Assembly (NCBI GenBank): GCA_022791055.1
Contig: JAAVYI010000026.1
Location: 1 to 50,968, forward strand
Source of the DNA: Clostridia bacterium
GTDB taxonomy: Bacteria > Bacillota > Clostridia > Christensenellales > Pumilibacteraceae
DNA: 50,968 nt
Direction: 5' to 3'
Positions within the stretch are counted from its first letter, which is position 1; every line of letters begins with the position of its first letter. Shown one piece after another: positions 10,901 to 19,019 of the stretch. The position numbers and the translations under genes are program-made. The notes beneath the pieces were generated by a model. That model was not told the DNA's origin, ran no database searches, and saw only the letters and a program-made list of their open reading frames with translations.

Positions 10901-13082
10901 CGTTGTCGTTTGTCGGCGGCGTGACACCGGCGGGCGGCGGCGGCGCCTCGCCCAACTGCAACGTATTGAGCGGTTGCGTCGTGCCGGTCGTTGTCGCACC
11001 GGCGCCGGCGCCAAGCTGCAACATCTGCGTTTGCGTGTTGGTAAATGCTTGCGTCGCCATACGCTGCTGCGCTTGTGCCGCTGCAATCGTCGAATTGAGT
11101 TTGATAATGTACGAACTGGTCGGCGCCGTCGTGGCAAGCTCGGCTTCCCGACGCTTGCTGACACTGCGGATAAACAGCCACACGACCAAAAGGATCAAGC
11201 CGATACCGACCACAATGGCGGAGGCGATGATCAACCATGCTTGCCAGTCCTCGAACATGACGAAGAAACCGTTTGCGCTGTAATCGATGCGCACGGTCGA
11301 ATACACGGTAACCGTTTTACCGTTCAAATTGGCAAACTCGAACTTAAGCCGTACATTGCCGTCGGCTTTCGGAGTCAGCGTCATGATGCCGCTGTTGAGG
11401 TCGACGGTAGCGGCATCGCCCTCGGCGACCGATACGCTTGTCAAAAAGTATTTATCGGTGATCAGCGCGCTGAATTCGTTTGCCGTCGTTGTGCGGTACG
11501 ACTGCGCACGCTTGCCTTTCAATGTATCGATGGAAATCGCATAGCCGCCGTAAATATTGAACGATACGGGGACTTCTTTGACTTGCGTTCCGTTATACTG
11601 GATTTTGAATGTTACGACAACGTCGCCGCGCTCCTTGGCGGTCACGCGCCAACTGGGCGTATATGTCACTTCTTGCGTGTCGGGATTGGTTACCGGATAG
11701 GCCTGTTCGACAAACTCGACCTGTACCGCGCTCCCCTCAAACGTAGGCGCCATAGTGGCGTCGAAATACTGTCCTTGCTTGGATGTACAAGGATAATCGG
11801 TAATATGCGAGGGGCTGATCAATACGGAACCGAATCCGTCGGACTGATGCTCGGCGTTAGACGACGAGCCGACAAGATATTCATGCGCACTGGAAACGTT
11901 CAAATCGGTAACAATCTGCATATCCGAGCGGATCGTCGGCGCGCCGGACGTCTTAAACCGAACGGCTTTGCCGATACGGACGAGCGGACTACTTGCATCG
12001 GCCGCACTTGTTTTTAAAGTAAAGTATAGATAATGTGTTTCATTCCAAAACGCATCGGTACCCATTTGCGCATCGACCGAATGCACGGTTGTCTCATTGA
12101 AAGCAGCGTTGATCAACACTTGCGGCGTAGCCGTTCCCAAATAAGCGTCCTCGATAGCCGCATTGGTACAGTTCTCCGATTTAACAATGATGGTTTGTCT
12201 ACTTTCTGTACGGTTGCCCGACACAATACCTTGGATACCCGAAATCGAAAGGTATTTCGCATCGCGCAAAAGCCACGCGATCTCGCTTTCCTTCGTTTCC
12301 CGCAACGGCGTTTCGGCATTGTTTGCGGCGGTATTGAGGTAATAAAATTCCTTTTCGACCAAATCGGCAATATCAAAAGATACGATTTCGCCGTTGCCCA
12401 ACGATAACGGGGTGTCGTCTTTGATAAACAATGTTCTGTTATCGTCGATTCCGCCAAGAACGCTGTCAGGCGCTTGCGGATCGCCCGTCGCGGCAACAAA
12501 TGTCGATCCGATCTGAATTTTCAAATAAATCGAAATCGACGTCGGTAATTGGTTTACCGCACTGTCCGAATTGCTCGCGGTCAAACGCAAGTAAACCGGA
12601 TGTGAATCACTCTTATAGCTTAAAGCCTCCAACAGCAACGCACCGTTCATGGTGCCGACACCGTCCAAATGCGCATCGATATAATTGGTATATTGGTTAT
12701 CGATTGCATCGATTCTGAAATTGACCGATGTGTAGTAGGATCCCTTATCTCCGACGCCTACCGGGTTTTGACGTTTTGCATAGCCGGACAGCAATGCGTC
12801 GAAAGAAATGCGACGCGTGCGCAGAAGTTTTCTATTGTTGCTGTCGACAGTGTCGGTTCCGTTGTAACCGAAGACATCATAGTCGCTCACAGAGGAGGCC
12901 GAGCGTCCATTGACGTCCATCTGAACGGTAAATGCACATCGGTCGTCTTCCGGTAACCAAGAAGGACCCCCTTCTGCTTTTGCCGAAGTGGTAATAAGCA
13001 ACGCACCGGCGCAAACCAACAGCAATACTGCCGTCACGAGCGCCGTCAACGCTTTCTGAATTGTACCGTACTTTCGTTTCAT
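7956..13082 (-). CDS. Giant single-pass membrane protein: Ig-like exterior, long cytoplasmic coiled coil (1,708 aa)
   Basis: An N-terminal signal peptide is visible (basic start, then ALTALVTAVLLLVCAGALL). The exterior covers about residues 40-610 and ends in beta-rich Ig/Big-like segments (for example GDVVVTFKIQYNG and GNVRLKFEFANL). One membrane span lies at about 615-637 (WLIIASAIVVGIGLILLVVW), followed by basic residues, so the C-terminal part of about 1,070 residues faces the cytoplasm. That part has a Pro-rich linker, then coiled coil, then an extreme Glu/Ala/Arg tract with an 11-residue period (REAEEAAERAR type). The protein ends in tandem GARPG repeats. ATG start with AAGGT upstream; the stop of the preceding gene is 12 bp away and overlaps this ribosome-binding site, which suggests translational coupling. 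The architecture parallels the upstream 1,867-residue protein. A structural membrane linker is inferred. Confidence 0.9.
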   Translation of the reverse strand: MKRKYGTIQKALTALVTAVLLLVCAGALLITTSAKAEGGPSWLPEDDRCAFTVQMDVNGRSASSVSDYDVFGYNGTDTVDSNNRKLLRTRRISFDALLSGYAKRQNPVGVGDKGSYYTSVNFRIDAIDNQYTNYIDAHLDGVGTMNGALLLEALSYKSDSHPVYLRLTASNSDSAVNQLPTSISIYLKIQIGSTFVAATGDPQAPDSVLGGIDDNRTLFIKDDTPLSLGNGEIVSFDIADLVEKEFYYLNTAANNAETPLRETKESEIAWLLRDAKYLSISGIQGIVSGNRTESRQTIIVKSENCTNAAIEDAYLGTATPQVLINAAFNETTVHSVDAQMGTDAFWNETHYLYFTLKTSAADASSPLVRIGKAVRFKTSGAPTIRSDMQIVTDLNVSSAHEYLVGSSSNAEHQSDGFGSVLISPSHITDYPCTSKQGQYFDATMAPTFEGSAVQVEFVEQAYPVTNPDTQEVTYTPSWRVTAKERGDVVVTFKIQYNGTQVKEVPVSFNIYGGYAISIDTLKGKRAQSYRTTTANEFSALITDKYFLTSVSVAEGDAATVDLNSGIMTLTPKADGNVRLKFEFANLNGKTVTVYSTVRIDYSANGFFVMFEDWQAWLIIASAIVVGIGLILLVVWLFIRSVSKRREAELATTAPTSSYIIKLNSTIAAAQAQQRMATQAFTNTQTQMLQLGAGAGATTTGTTQPLNTLQLGEAPPPPAGVTPPTNDNDSYPSTSDRIVTPPPSDADEIYIPLTDEELLERIYVEKYEPRGMVRRTFFKSKELQARELEKEKARIREEVRNGTPIEEAIKSKAQREQEGGAVVPETPIEEVKEEVTVVTLLGFDPNAPLLPEEEPFAPDENAAPEEIRLQESERRLARLETEYKVICERQTKADDVTAKQTAEAEETDKSINSKREYADTLKEDLTQLEIKLATAKNKDKEKINKDIESKERVQKDTLAAAEKLAAELTVKRQLLTELESVSEKLTADKSTWEQSIEQANAMLEDAKKDHELYLERVEMAKKAQAKRESIDELNPLLVSVNTLDKEMRDLENQIDKDSKDKDTFKTEVASIQAQLLTTTDVAIISNLSERINELNKAAANLDKAISGNKKLQADKNIQFTKDRKRANDFIERKELTIEDVISAEDEVIGQMALDEILATTQAEQTQAEEDVNKYQAMVDEFLESGDSKVLELAVKTSEDIKAAEEEANQAEAELNDLLARMENASDDEKLMMSIDQMSLTERVEELKGKLEEVTAQATKEKLEFQMNRDRELEDLREQLSVAQEAYRTSTDKLNELTNNTKPTDLIISGSGVISQDQQRLEQENLKKQLQQTKDILEQANIQAKMAQMEAERKIVEAQKASDASKEEAERAAQEAIAAAEEAKRAAEERAEEEAERARQEAERAREEAEQAKREAEEAAERARREAEEAAERARREAEEEAERARREAEEAAERAREEAEQARREAEEAAERAREEAEQAKREAEEAAERARKEAEEEAERARKEAEEAAERARIEAEEKAERERIEAEQAAERERKEKEERDARIAEKITKRKQEIMTLRNDLKQINDEQSGKDLREKFYAIQMALDEDEKTSDELKDLLTKSMDDATHAGELAVYKAMANKAPRRIVKKVTERVNRVPKKKPGARPGARPGAARPGARPGARPGAARPGARPGARPGAARPGARPGARPGARPGARPGGPTRRPPAK
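7983..8160 (-). repeat. GARPG-coding tandem repeat
   Basis: Near-identical DNA units encode (GARPGARPGAAR)n, then a run of GARPG, at the extreme C terminus of the 1,708-residue protein. The tract is basic, Pro/Gly-rich and presumably disordered. The DNA identity between units makes it prone to copy-number change. Confidence 0.85.
8440..8960 (-). repeat. 33-bp repeat coding an 11-residue Glu/Ala/Arg helix
   Basis: About fifteen consecutive 11-residue units of the type REAEEAAERAR or EEAEQAKREAE are visible. Third-position variation between units shows that selection acts on the protein. Such E/R/K-rich 11-mers form straight coiled coils or stable single alpha helices. Confidence 0.8.
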
Positions 13083-13094
13083 GCTCGTCTTACC

Positions 13095-16000
13095 TTAGTT
13101 ATTGTTATTGTCCACTTGCTCAACATCGAATACAATGTCGCCCGCATCCATCGGCGTTTCGGCGCCGGCCATACCGTCGGCAAACTCCGGCGCGCCAAAC
13201 GCATTCGGATCACCGAAAGCATTCGGATCGAAAGCGCCTTGTTCAAACACCGACGTCGGCTGATCCATAACCACCTCTTCGCCCGATTGCATACGCTGGA
13301 AAGCGGCTTTCTTGGCTTCCAGTTCGGCCTTGAGATCGTCAATGGACTTCTTACCCTTCTTCTTTTTCTTGGCCTTCTTGCCGGCCTCGATCTTATCGTC
13401 GACCTTTTGCGCCACCATGGAATTATCGAGCGTAATGCCGGTTTGCGCTTCCTTATCCCGGCGCATGTCGTTAAACATCTTGGCGTATTTGGGATCTTCG
13501 AGTTTGAGCTTGGTCTTAACAATTTGCTCGCGTGTGGTAGCAGCGGCCGAATTATGCACTTTATCGCGCATACGAATGAGCATTTGATTCTTCTTGATGA
13601 TACGTTTTTGTTCGGCTTTCTTTCTCCAGTACAAGCCCATACGGATGACGAAGATAATCAGGAGCACTGCGAAAACGCCGCCCATCGTACTTAAAAGAAT
13701 GGTCAGATACTGTGATTTTTCCAAAGTGATCCGAATGCCGTCAATGGTTACATAGAACGTCAACACGTATGCCGTGTCCGAACCGGGGTCGCTGATCGCG
13801 ACATTGATCGGAATATTTTGCGATACCGGCATATCGGGCGTAAGCGTCAACGAGGTTTCCGTATTTTCATACGTGAAGTACTTTGCCGCCTCTTCCGTTG
13901 TGGTGACCATACGGATTCTACACTTATCCAAATTGGTCAGACCCGACAAGCACGGCAATTCGCGTAAATAATCGAGCGAAATGCTGACTTTGCCACCCGA
14001 ATTCAATGTCCAGCCTTCCCCTTCGGAGGCCTTCATGTCAATGCGCATGACAAGATCGCCGCCCTCGGTCGGATTCTTGAGAAACCGCGTAGTCGGCTGT
14101 ACGTAAACCGCGCCTTCGAATTTCTTGACGCTGCCCGCATTATTATTCACCTTAAAGCAAACGACGAAAATTGCCGACGGCATCGTATTGTCTGTAGAAT
14201 TATAGTTACCGATCGTAATTCTGAAACCGGTCGGCACCATTTGCGCATTGGTCAGAAGTTCTACGCCCGAAACGAAAGCGGGCAGACCGTTGTTATCGGT
14301 AATGATCGCTTTAGTAACCGGATCGATAAAGTACCAGCCGTTGGCTTTGTAACTTTCTTCCGGTCGCTCCTCGGTCGTAAACGTATCCAATTCGAGCGCG
14401 CCGAAATCGATGTCCGTAGTCGTGCTGTTATCCTGCTGAATGCGGGAACGTAACGCAGTGAACATCACCGATTCGCGCTCGACGATCGACAGCGTGTTCG
14501 GCAAGGTAGATCGTCCCTCTACCTGCACTGTGATCGTGTTAGAATATCCTCTGCCGTATTGCTCGAGTACATAGGCCACTTTGACCTGCCCGCTGGCGCT
14601 CGGGATCAAGGTAAACGACTGTCCGTCGGCTGCGCGGCTGACGCTCAGCTTAGACGTATCGGAACTGCTGACCGAAACGACGCGCACGTTCAGCAAGTTG
14701 GTCATATCCGATACCGTGACCGTTTTAGACGCAGAAATAACCATGCGTCCGGCCTGGCTGGTAAAATCCGATTTTAAGATACTGCTCGGGTCGTTGACGA
14801 ATGCGCTGGGCGCCGCCGTCACGACAAAATCGAGATACAGCACTTCTTTATCATCGGCAAACGGCACAACCGTCGCCCCGCCTGTACTGAACGAATCCCG
14901 TCTGACTGCAACCGAAAACTTGTATGTCGCCTCTTGCTTGGGACTGAATGTCAACTTCGTTCTCGAAAGCGTGACATCGCACACTTCGGAATCGAATTGC
15001 TCGGCAAACAACGCGTATCCCTCGTACAGCGTCGTATCTCCCTCTTGATACGTATTGGTGAAATACAGGTTGCTGCTATCGGTAAAACGCACAAAAGAAT
15101 TGGCCGTCAAGTCGAAATCGACACGGGAGTTATTGGCTGCACCGACGGTCACCGATTGCTCGATCGTAATGTGATTTTGCGCCGTGCTTGCGTCTACATT
15201 AGATAGAGTACGCAACGAAGACTGCGCGTGCAGCGGCAACTGTACCACATCTCTCCGCCCTTCTACGTCGCGGATCAGCGTACCGGTCGAACCGACGAAC
15301 TCCTGGAATTGGAAACGCGCCTCATACGCATAGCCGGCTACATCGGTCGTTGTCAGTACCGTTTGCAAGGAATTTCTCGACTCGCCGTAACTGACGGTGT
15401 TGGTCGAAACGTTTGCCGTGATCGTAATAACGGCATACGATACGCTAAGCATTGTCTTTCCATCAACGATTTCCAAATTACCGGCTTCGTCTTTTGCGTA
15501 AGAAACAGTAAGTCCATACGTATTGTTAAAATCATCGATTGCCCGCATCAGGTTGGCCGAATCGTTGAACAGATTACAGTTTGTCGCGTCCAACGCAACG
15601 GTAAGCGAAACGGTCTCCTTCTTGAGATCGAAATACTTTTTACCACCCGAAGCAATCGTTTGATTAAATTGCGAGGCGTCGATACGATCGCCGTCGCGGT
15701 CGAATACGAAATACTGATAAGCGCCGTTGAAATAGGTATCGAGATAACTTTGGTTATACAGATACCGCATATAGGCGTCCGATGCCTTTGTAGCCGCCGG
15801 GTACCCTTTATCCGCAGTCGCCGCAGAGTTTTGGATCGCTTGCGCAAATACAGATGATTTGTTCGCAGCGCCACTGTTAAAGGCGTTGTTCAAGGCCGCA
15901 AAGCCGCTCGAAATATCGGTAATCGCAATGCTGTAGTACCGATTCAGCTCGTAGTTGGGGTCGAGCAACGGAATCGAAGAATTGACAAGATTGTCGGGAT

Positions 16001-18698
16001 TGTAGTAACCGTTTCCGCCGTTCTCGATCAAGTACGGCGTAATTTGGTTGCCGACCGCTTTGGTATTGGCAATCGTGATCTCGGCCGACGCCTCGAAGAA
16101 ATCATAGAAAACCGGATCGGTTTTCGACGCTGTAAATTTCGCAGCCGTATCGTACCGGCCGACCATATAGGTCATGATAATCTTTTCATTCGGCTTGGTC
16201 GCACGGTACGGGAAAATTTCGATTTGCACATCGGTTGCGGATGTCGTAATTTTATAGTCCAAATACCAGTCGAGCTTTCCGCCGGGCAACAACTCGTTCT
16301 CTTCGGAAACCGAATTGAGATAGAACCGCACCAACCGCCCTTCGTTCGGCATTGTCACGTTCCCGTTCAAACTTGTACCGTTCAAATACGACCCGTCACC
16401 GTCGCGATAGCCCGAGCAATCCGCCCCGTTTAACAGAATACGGAAAGCGTCGCCGGCACGGTTGGTTGCCGACGGGATGAGCGCGCTGTAATTCTCCGTA
16501 GAGGTCTCGCAATACGAACGTTCGTCCGCTTCCGACAACTTGGCCGTCAAGGCATCGAGCGTTAAGACTGCACCTTGCGGATCAAGCAACGCGCCGTCCG
16601 CTATGCGGGCATTCGGGTCTTTGGTCGAACGCGCATTGCTGGCGGTAAAGTCGAGTTTAGCGGCCGTCGTTCTATATTGATAGTTGGCGCTGATCCCGGC
16701 ATTGGCCGCCGTATCGGTCACGAATCGATCGTACATCGTAACCTTGAAATCGCCGGCATCGGTGTTATAGGAAATGCGGAACATCTTGCCCAACGACGAA
16801 ATAGCAAACAAATTATTGCCGTAACCGGAGAATATCGTAGCAATACGATTGGCGGACGCCCTGTCCGCGGACACCCCGAACGACTCAAATTTCTCAATTA
16901 TATTGGTTGCCGATTTGGATTTGTTCCACACAAACAAACCGGTTTCGGCCAATGCGCCGCTCAAATAGTCGTCACTGTCAACGTATTGCGCATCCACCGT
17001 TATTTGATTGCTCTCGGTATCATACGTAGCGATATTGGTCGTCGTCGTGTAACGGCGGGAACGCGTCAAACCGGCCGCAACCGTCAGAACACTACCGCTG
17101 TTTGCAAGATTGACTTGCGTCACGGTCGCTGATTCGACAGACGAGGTTGCACCCCGCTGCCCACTGCTGTTGTTGCCGAAAGCATATAATCTATTATCGC
17201 TACTGACAAAGTACCCGAATCCGTTGCCCAAGGAAATCAATTGTTGTCTGGCTCCGGAAGACTTCGCATCCGGTCTAAATGCCGCGTCCTCTCCGGCAGT
17301 GGCATCTGCTAAGGAAGCTGCCACATATTGTGAAGAAGGTAACTGCACGCCGCTTAAATTGGTGGCACGGCCGAAATTACCGATATGGTACTTAGTATAG
17401 TCACGATCCGGCTCTAAAGCACCTTCTGAAGCAATGCCGGCATTGGACTCTGCCGTTTTGACAGGCGTATAGTGCACAGCCCCCTCGTTGACCAAATATT
17501 GTTGTCCGCCGAGCGTTACAAGCGATTGCGCTTCTACACTCGAATTATATGTCCAAGTAGCCGTCGTTACATCACCTTCCGGATCTTTCAAAAGGTTGGT
17601 AATAATATCGGGATGTCCCGCAATCGTAAACATCTTCGGCAGCTGGACAGCTCTCCCCCCTAGGTTACTGACATTCTCCGGTGGTCTGGAACTCACATTC
17701 GGTTTATCTTTGAATGCGGCTGTTTGTACAGATATCGTCTCAGTCGGTAAGTAATAGTTTTTGCCCTTCACATACAGATTTTTTCCGTATAGAAACGCTG
17801 CGGTGTTGCCGCCGCCGATAATATGCGGATGGATGTTTGCGGGCAAATCGTAAGAATTGCTACTTTCCGTACCCCCGGGTCCGGGTCGCTGCGCACTGCT
17901 ATATGCGCCCCATACCAAATTTCCGGACACGGCTGTTTCTTCGCTTGGAGTTCCGCTTCCGTAATTAAGGTAGAAGTTGTTTTCACCGGCATAAAACGAT
18001 ACCGGGACAACTGCATTCGGTTTTTCAAAAATATTATTGCCGTTCGACTGAAAGAAAAGCGAATTGCTCCCGTAATGATAGTCAATGATACAGGGCTGAT
18101 ACCATGCCTTGGGAATATTGCCCACTCCGTCTTGCGTCGTAGAGGTGCGCAAGAGCAACGAACTTGCTTCTTCGGTATTACCGGCCTCGCTGCCCCAAGT
18201 ATAAATGAAACCTTGTTCGGATACAAACGCGGCAGCCGTCGCCGTAGCGGCAATATACTTTACCGCATCGTCGGTACGCAATTTCCAGTAACTGTCCGGA
18301 TCGTTCTGCGCATCCGCGCTGTTGGAATCCGTCCATTTCACGCCGTTTTCATCACTCTTATCGACACGGTATTTTTTGCTGCTCGGCCCTTGGACAAAAT
18401 ACAGCGCGATCCGTTTGGGAACGCCCGGATAGTACTCGCCCAGCGTAGTCGCACCCGTGTTGCATGTCGTCTCGTCAGTGCGGCTATTCAGCAAGCTCCA
18501 GCCGTACAAATCGTTATTATACGTCAAACCGATCGCAAAATCGGCGCCGGCCGCGATTTGCTTGAACCGCAGGGCGGAATCGGCGGGGGCGGCCGAACCG
18601 ACTTTACGGTCTGCGGGAAAAGACAAACTGACGACGGATGTCACCGCCAACAGCAAACACAATAACCCGGCTAATAGTCTTGACTTACGTACTTTCAT
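13095..18698 (-). CDS. Giant single-pass membrane protein with RCC1-like exterior repeats (1,867 aa), first gene of the operon
   Basis: A signal peptide is visible (KSRLLAGLLCLLLAVTSVVSL). Within the first about 660 residues, several segments follow an RCC1-type pattern: IAAGADFAIGLTYNNDLYGW, IAATATAAAFVSEQGFIYTW, LISLGNGFGYFVSSDNRLYA with FGNNSSGQRGA, and FSGYGNNLFAISSLGKMFRI. Such repeats form seven-bladed propellers; here they are degenerate and interrupted by insertions. The rest of the exterior is beta-rich, with Big-like segments (SGQVKVAYVLEQYG). A single span (about 1,670-1,693, GGVFAVLLIIFVIRMGL) precedes a basic cytoplasmic tail of about 175 residues with a poly-lysine patch and an acidic end. 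Start: the ATG at 18704 abuts AGAGG with no spacing, whereas the ATG at 18698 has 6 bases of spacing and is chosen. Ligand and role are unknown. Confidence 0.88.
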   Translation of the reverse strand: MKVRKSRLLAGLLCLLLAVTSVVSLSFPADRKVGSAAPADSALRFKQIAAGADFAIGLTYNNDLYGWSLLNSRTDETTCNTGATTLGEYYPGVPKRIALYFVQGPSSKKYRVDKSDENGVKWTDSNSADAQNDPDSYWKLRTDDAVKYIAATATAAAFVSEQGFIYTWGSEAGNTEEASSLLLRTSTTQDGVGNIPKAWYQPCIIDYHYGSNSLFFQSNGNNIFEKPNAVVPVSFYAGENNFYLNYGSGTPSEETAVSGNLVWGAYSSAQRPGPGGTESSNSYDLPANIHPHIIGGGNTAAFLYGKNLYVKGKNYYLPTETISVQTAAFKDKPNVSSRPPENVSNLGGRAVQLPKMFTIAGHPDIITNLLKDPEGDVTTATWTYNSSVEAQSLVTLGGQQYLVNEGAVHYTPVKTAESNAGIASEGALEPDRDYTKYHIGNFGRATNLSGVQLPSSQYVAASLADATAGEDAAFRPDAKSSGARQQLISLGNGFGYFVSSDNRLYAFGNNSSGQRGATSSVESATVTQVNLANSGSVLTVAAGLTRSRRYTTTTNIATYDTESNQITVDAQYVDSDDYLSGALAETGLFVWNKSKSATNIIEKFESFGVSADRASANRIATIFSGYGNNLFAISSLGKMFRISYNTDAGDFKVTMYDRFVTDTAANAGISANYQYRTTAAKLDFTASNARSTKDPNARIADGALLDPQGAVLTLDALTAKLSEADERSYCETSTENYSALIPSATNRAGDAFRILLNGADCSGYRDGDGSYLNGTSLNGNVTMPNEGRLVRFYLNSVSEENELLPGGKLDWYLDYKITTSATDVQIEIFPYRATKPNEKIIMTYMVGRYDTAAKFTASKTDPVFYDFFEASAEITIANTKAVGNQITPYLIENGGNGYYNPDNLVNSSIPLLDPNYELNRYYSIAITDISSGFAALNNAFNSGAANKSSVFAQAIQNSAATADKGYPAATKASDAYMRYLYNQSYLDTYFNGAYQYFVFDRDGDRIDASQFNQTIASGGKKYFDLKKETVSLTVALDATNCNLFNDSANLMRAIDDFNNTYGLTVSYAKDEAGNLEIVDGKTMLSVSYAVITITANVSTNTVSYGESRNSLQTVLTTTDVAGYAYEARFQFQEFVGSTGTLIRDVEGRRDVVQLPLHAQSSLRTLSNVDASTAQNHITIEQSVTVGAANNSRVDFDLTANSFVRFTDSSNLYFTNTYQEGDTTLYEGYALFAEQFDSEVCDVTLSRTKLTFSPKQEATYKFSVAVRRDSFSTGGATVVPFADDKEVLYLDFVVTAAPSAFVNDPSSILKSDFTSQAGRMVISASKTVTVSDMTNLLNVRVVSVSSSDTSKLSVSRAADGQSFTLIPSASGQVKVAYVLEQYGRGYSNTITVQVEGRSTLPNTLSIVERESVMFTALRSRIQQDNSTTTDIDFGALELDTFTTEERPEESYKANGWYFIDPVTKAIITDNNGLPAFVSGVELLTNAQMVPTGFRITIGNYNSTDNTMPSAIFVVCFKVNNNAGSVKKFEGAVYVQPTTRFLKNPTEGGDLVMRIDMKASEGEGWTLNSGGKVSISLDYLRELPCLSGLTNLDKCRIRMVTTTEEAAKYFTYENTETSLTLTPDMPVSQNIPINVAISDPGSDTAYVLTFYVTIDGIRITLEKSQYLTILLSTMGGVFAVLLIIFVIRMGLYWRKKAEQKRIIKKNQMLIRMRDKVHNSAAATTREQIVKTKLKLEDPKYAKMFNDMRRDKEAQTGITLDNSMVAQKVDDKIEAGKKAKKKKKGKKSIDDLKAELEAKKAAFQRMQSGEEVVMDQPTSVFEQGAFDPNAFGDPNAFGAPEFADGMAGAETPMDAGDIVFDVEQVDNNNN

Positions 18699-18769
18699 AT
18701 CCATCCTCTATCGGTTTCGAGCTCCAAGCAACTGCTATAATATGACATTACTCGACTATACTCTATATT

Positions 18770-18798
18770 ATTATAAAACAATTTATCGGCTATGTCAA
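18770..18798 (-). promoter_or_regulatory. Consensus sigma-A promoter of the giant-protein operon
   Basis: On the minus strand, TTGACA (18793-18798) is followed by exactly 17 bases and TATAAT (18770-18775). Both hexamers are perfect, so strong basal transcription is expected. The leader before the ATG is about 65 bases. Confidence 0.85.
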
Positions 18799-18958
18799 TA
18801 ACAATTGGCAATTTGTTGATAAATTCCAAGCCGAATTTTTGCAATTTATCCGTATTTTGCGGTTGGAAATGGGCGCTTATTTAAAAAAACAGGCTGTTTC
18901 CTATTTTTTCGCCTCGAACGCCGATCCGGACGCTTTATCAATTTATCACGTCAAACAC

Positions 18959-18987
18959 TTGCCTTTTCGTCTCTAATCATATATAAT
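18959..18987 (+). promoter_or_regulatory. Promoter of serC-serA
   Basis: TTGCCT (18959-18964), a 17-base spacer, then a perfect TATAAT (18982-18987). The leader to the serC ATG is short (about 25 bases), leaving no room for a leader regulatory RNA. Confidence 0.8.
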
Positions 18988-19019
18988 GAATACAAAATAT
19001 TTTGGAAAGGAGTCAACGT

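Larger units (their letters stand above)
18699..19019 (+). other. Divergent intergenic region between the giant operon and serC
   Basis: About 320 AT-rich bases hold two divergent sigma-A promoters, one for each side, about 160 bp apart. The stretch 18800-18955 contains no gene and no clear riboswitch or T-box signature. A weak self-complementary AAACAGGCTGTTT lies near 18889. Confidence 0.6.

Noticed and set aside
9732..12017. Plus-strand frame of 761 codons
   Set aside because: Antisense shadow of the 1,708-residue gene. The composition is arginine-rich and irregular, with no domain or ribosome-binding site.
18696..18704. First ATG (18704) as start of the RCC1-like protein
   Set aside because: It abuts AGAGG without spacing. 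The ATG two codons later (18698) has the proper 6-base spacing.
18800..19000. T-box or other amino-acid leader before serC
   Set aside because: The promoter lies only about 25 bases before the ATG and no T-box sequence is visible, so there is no room for a leader structure.
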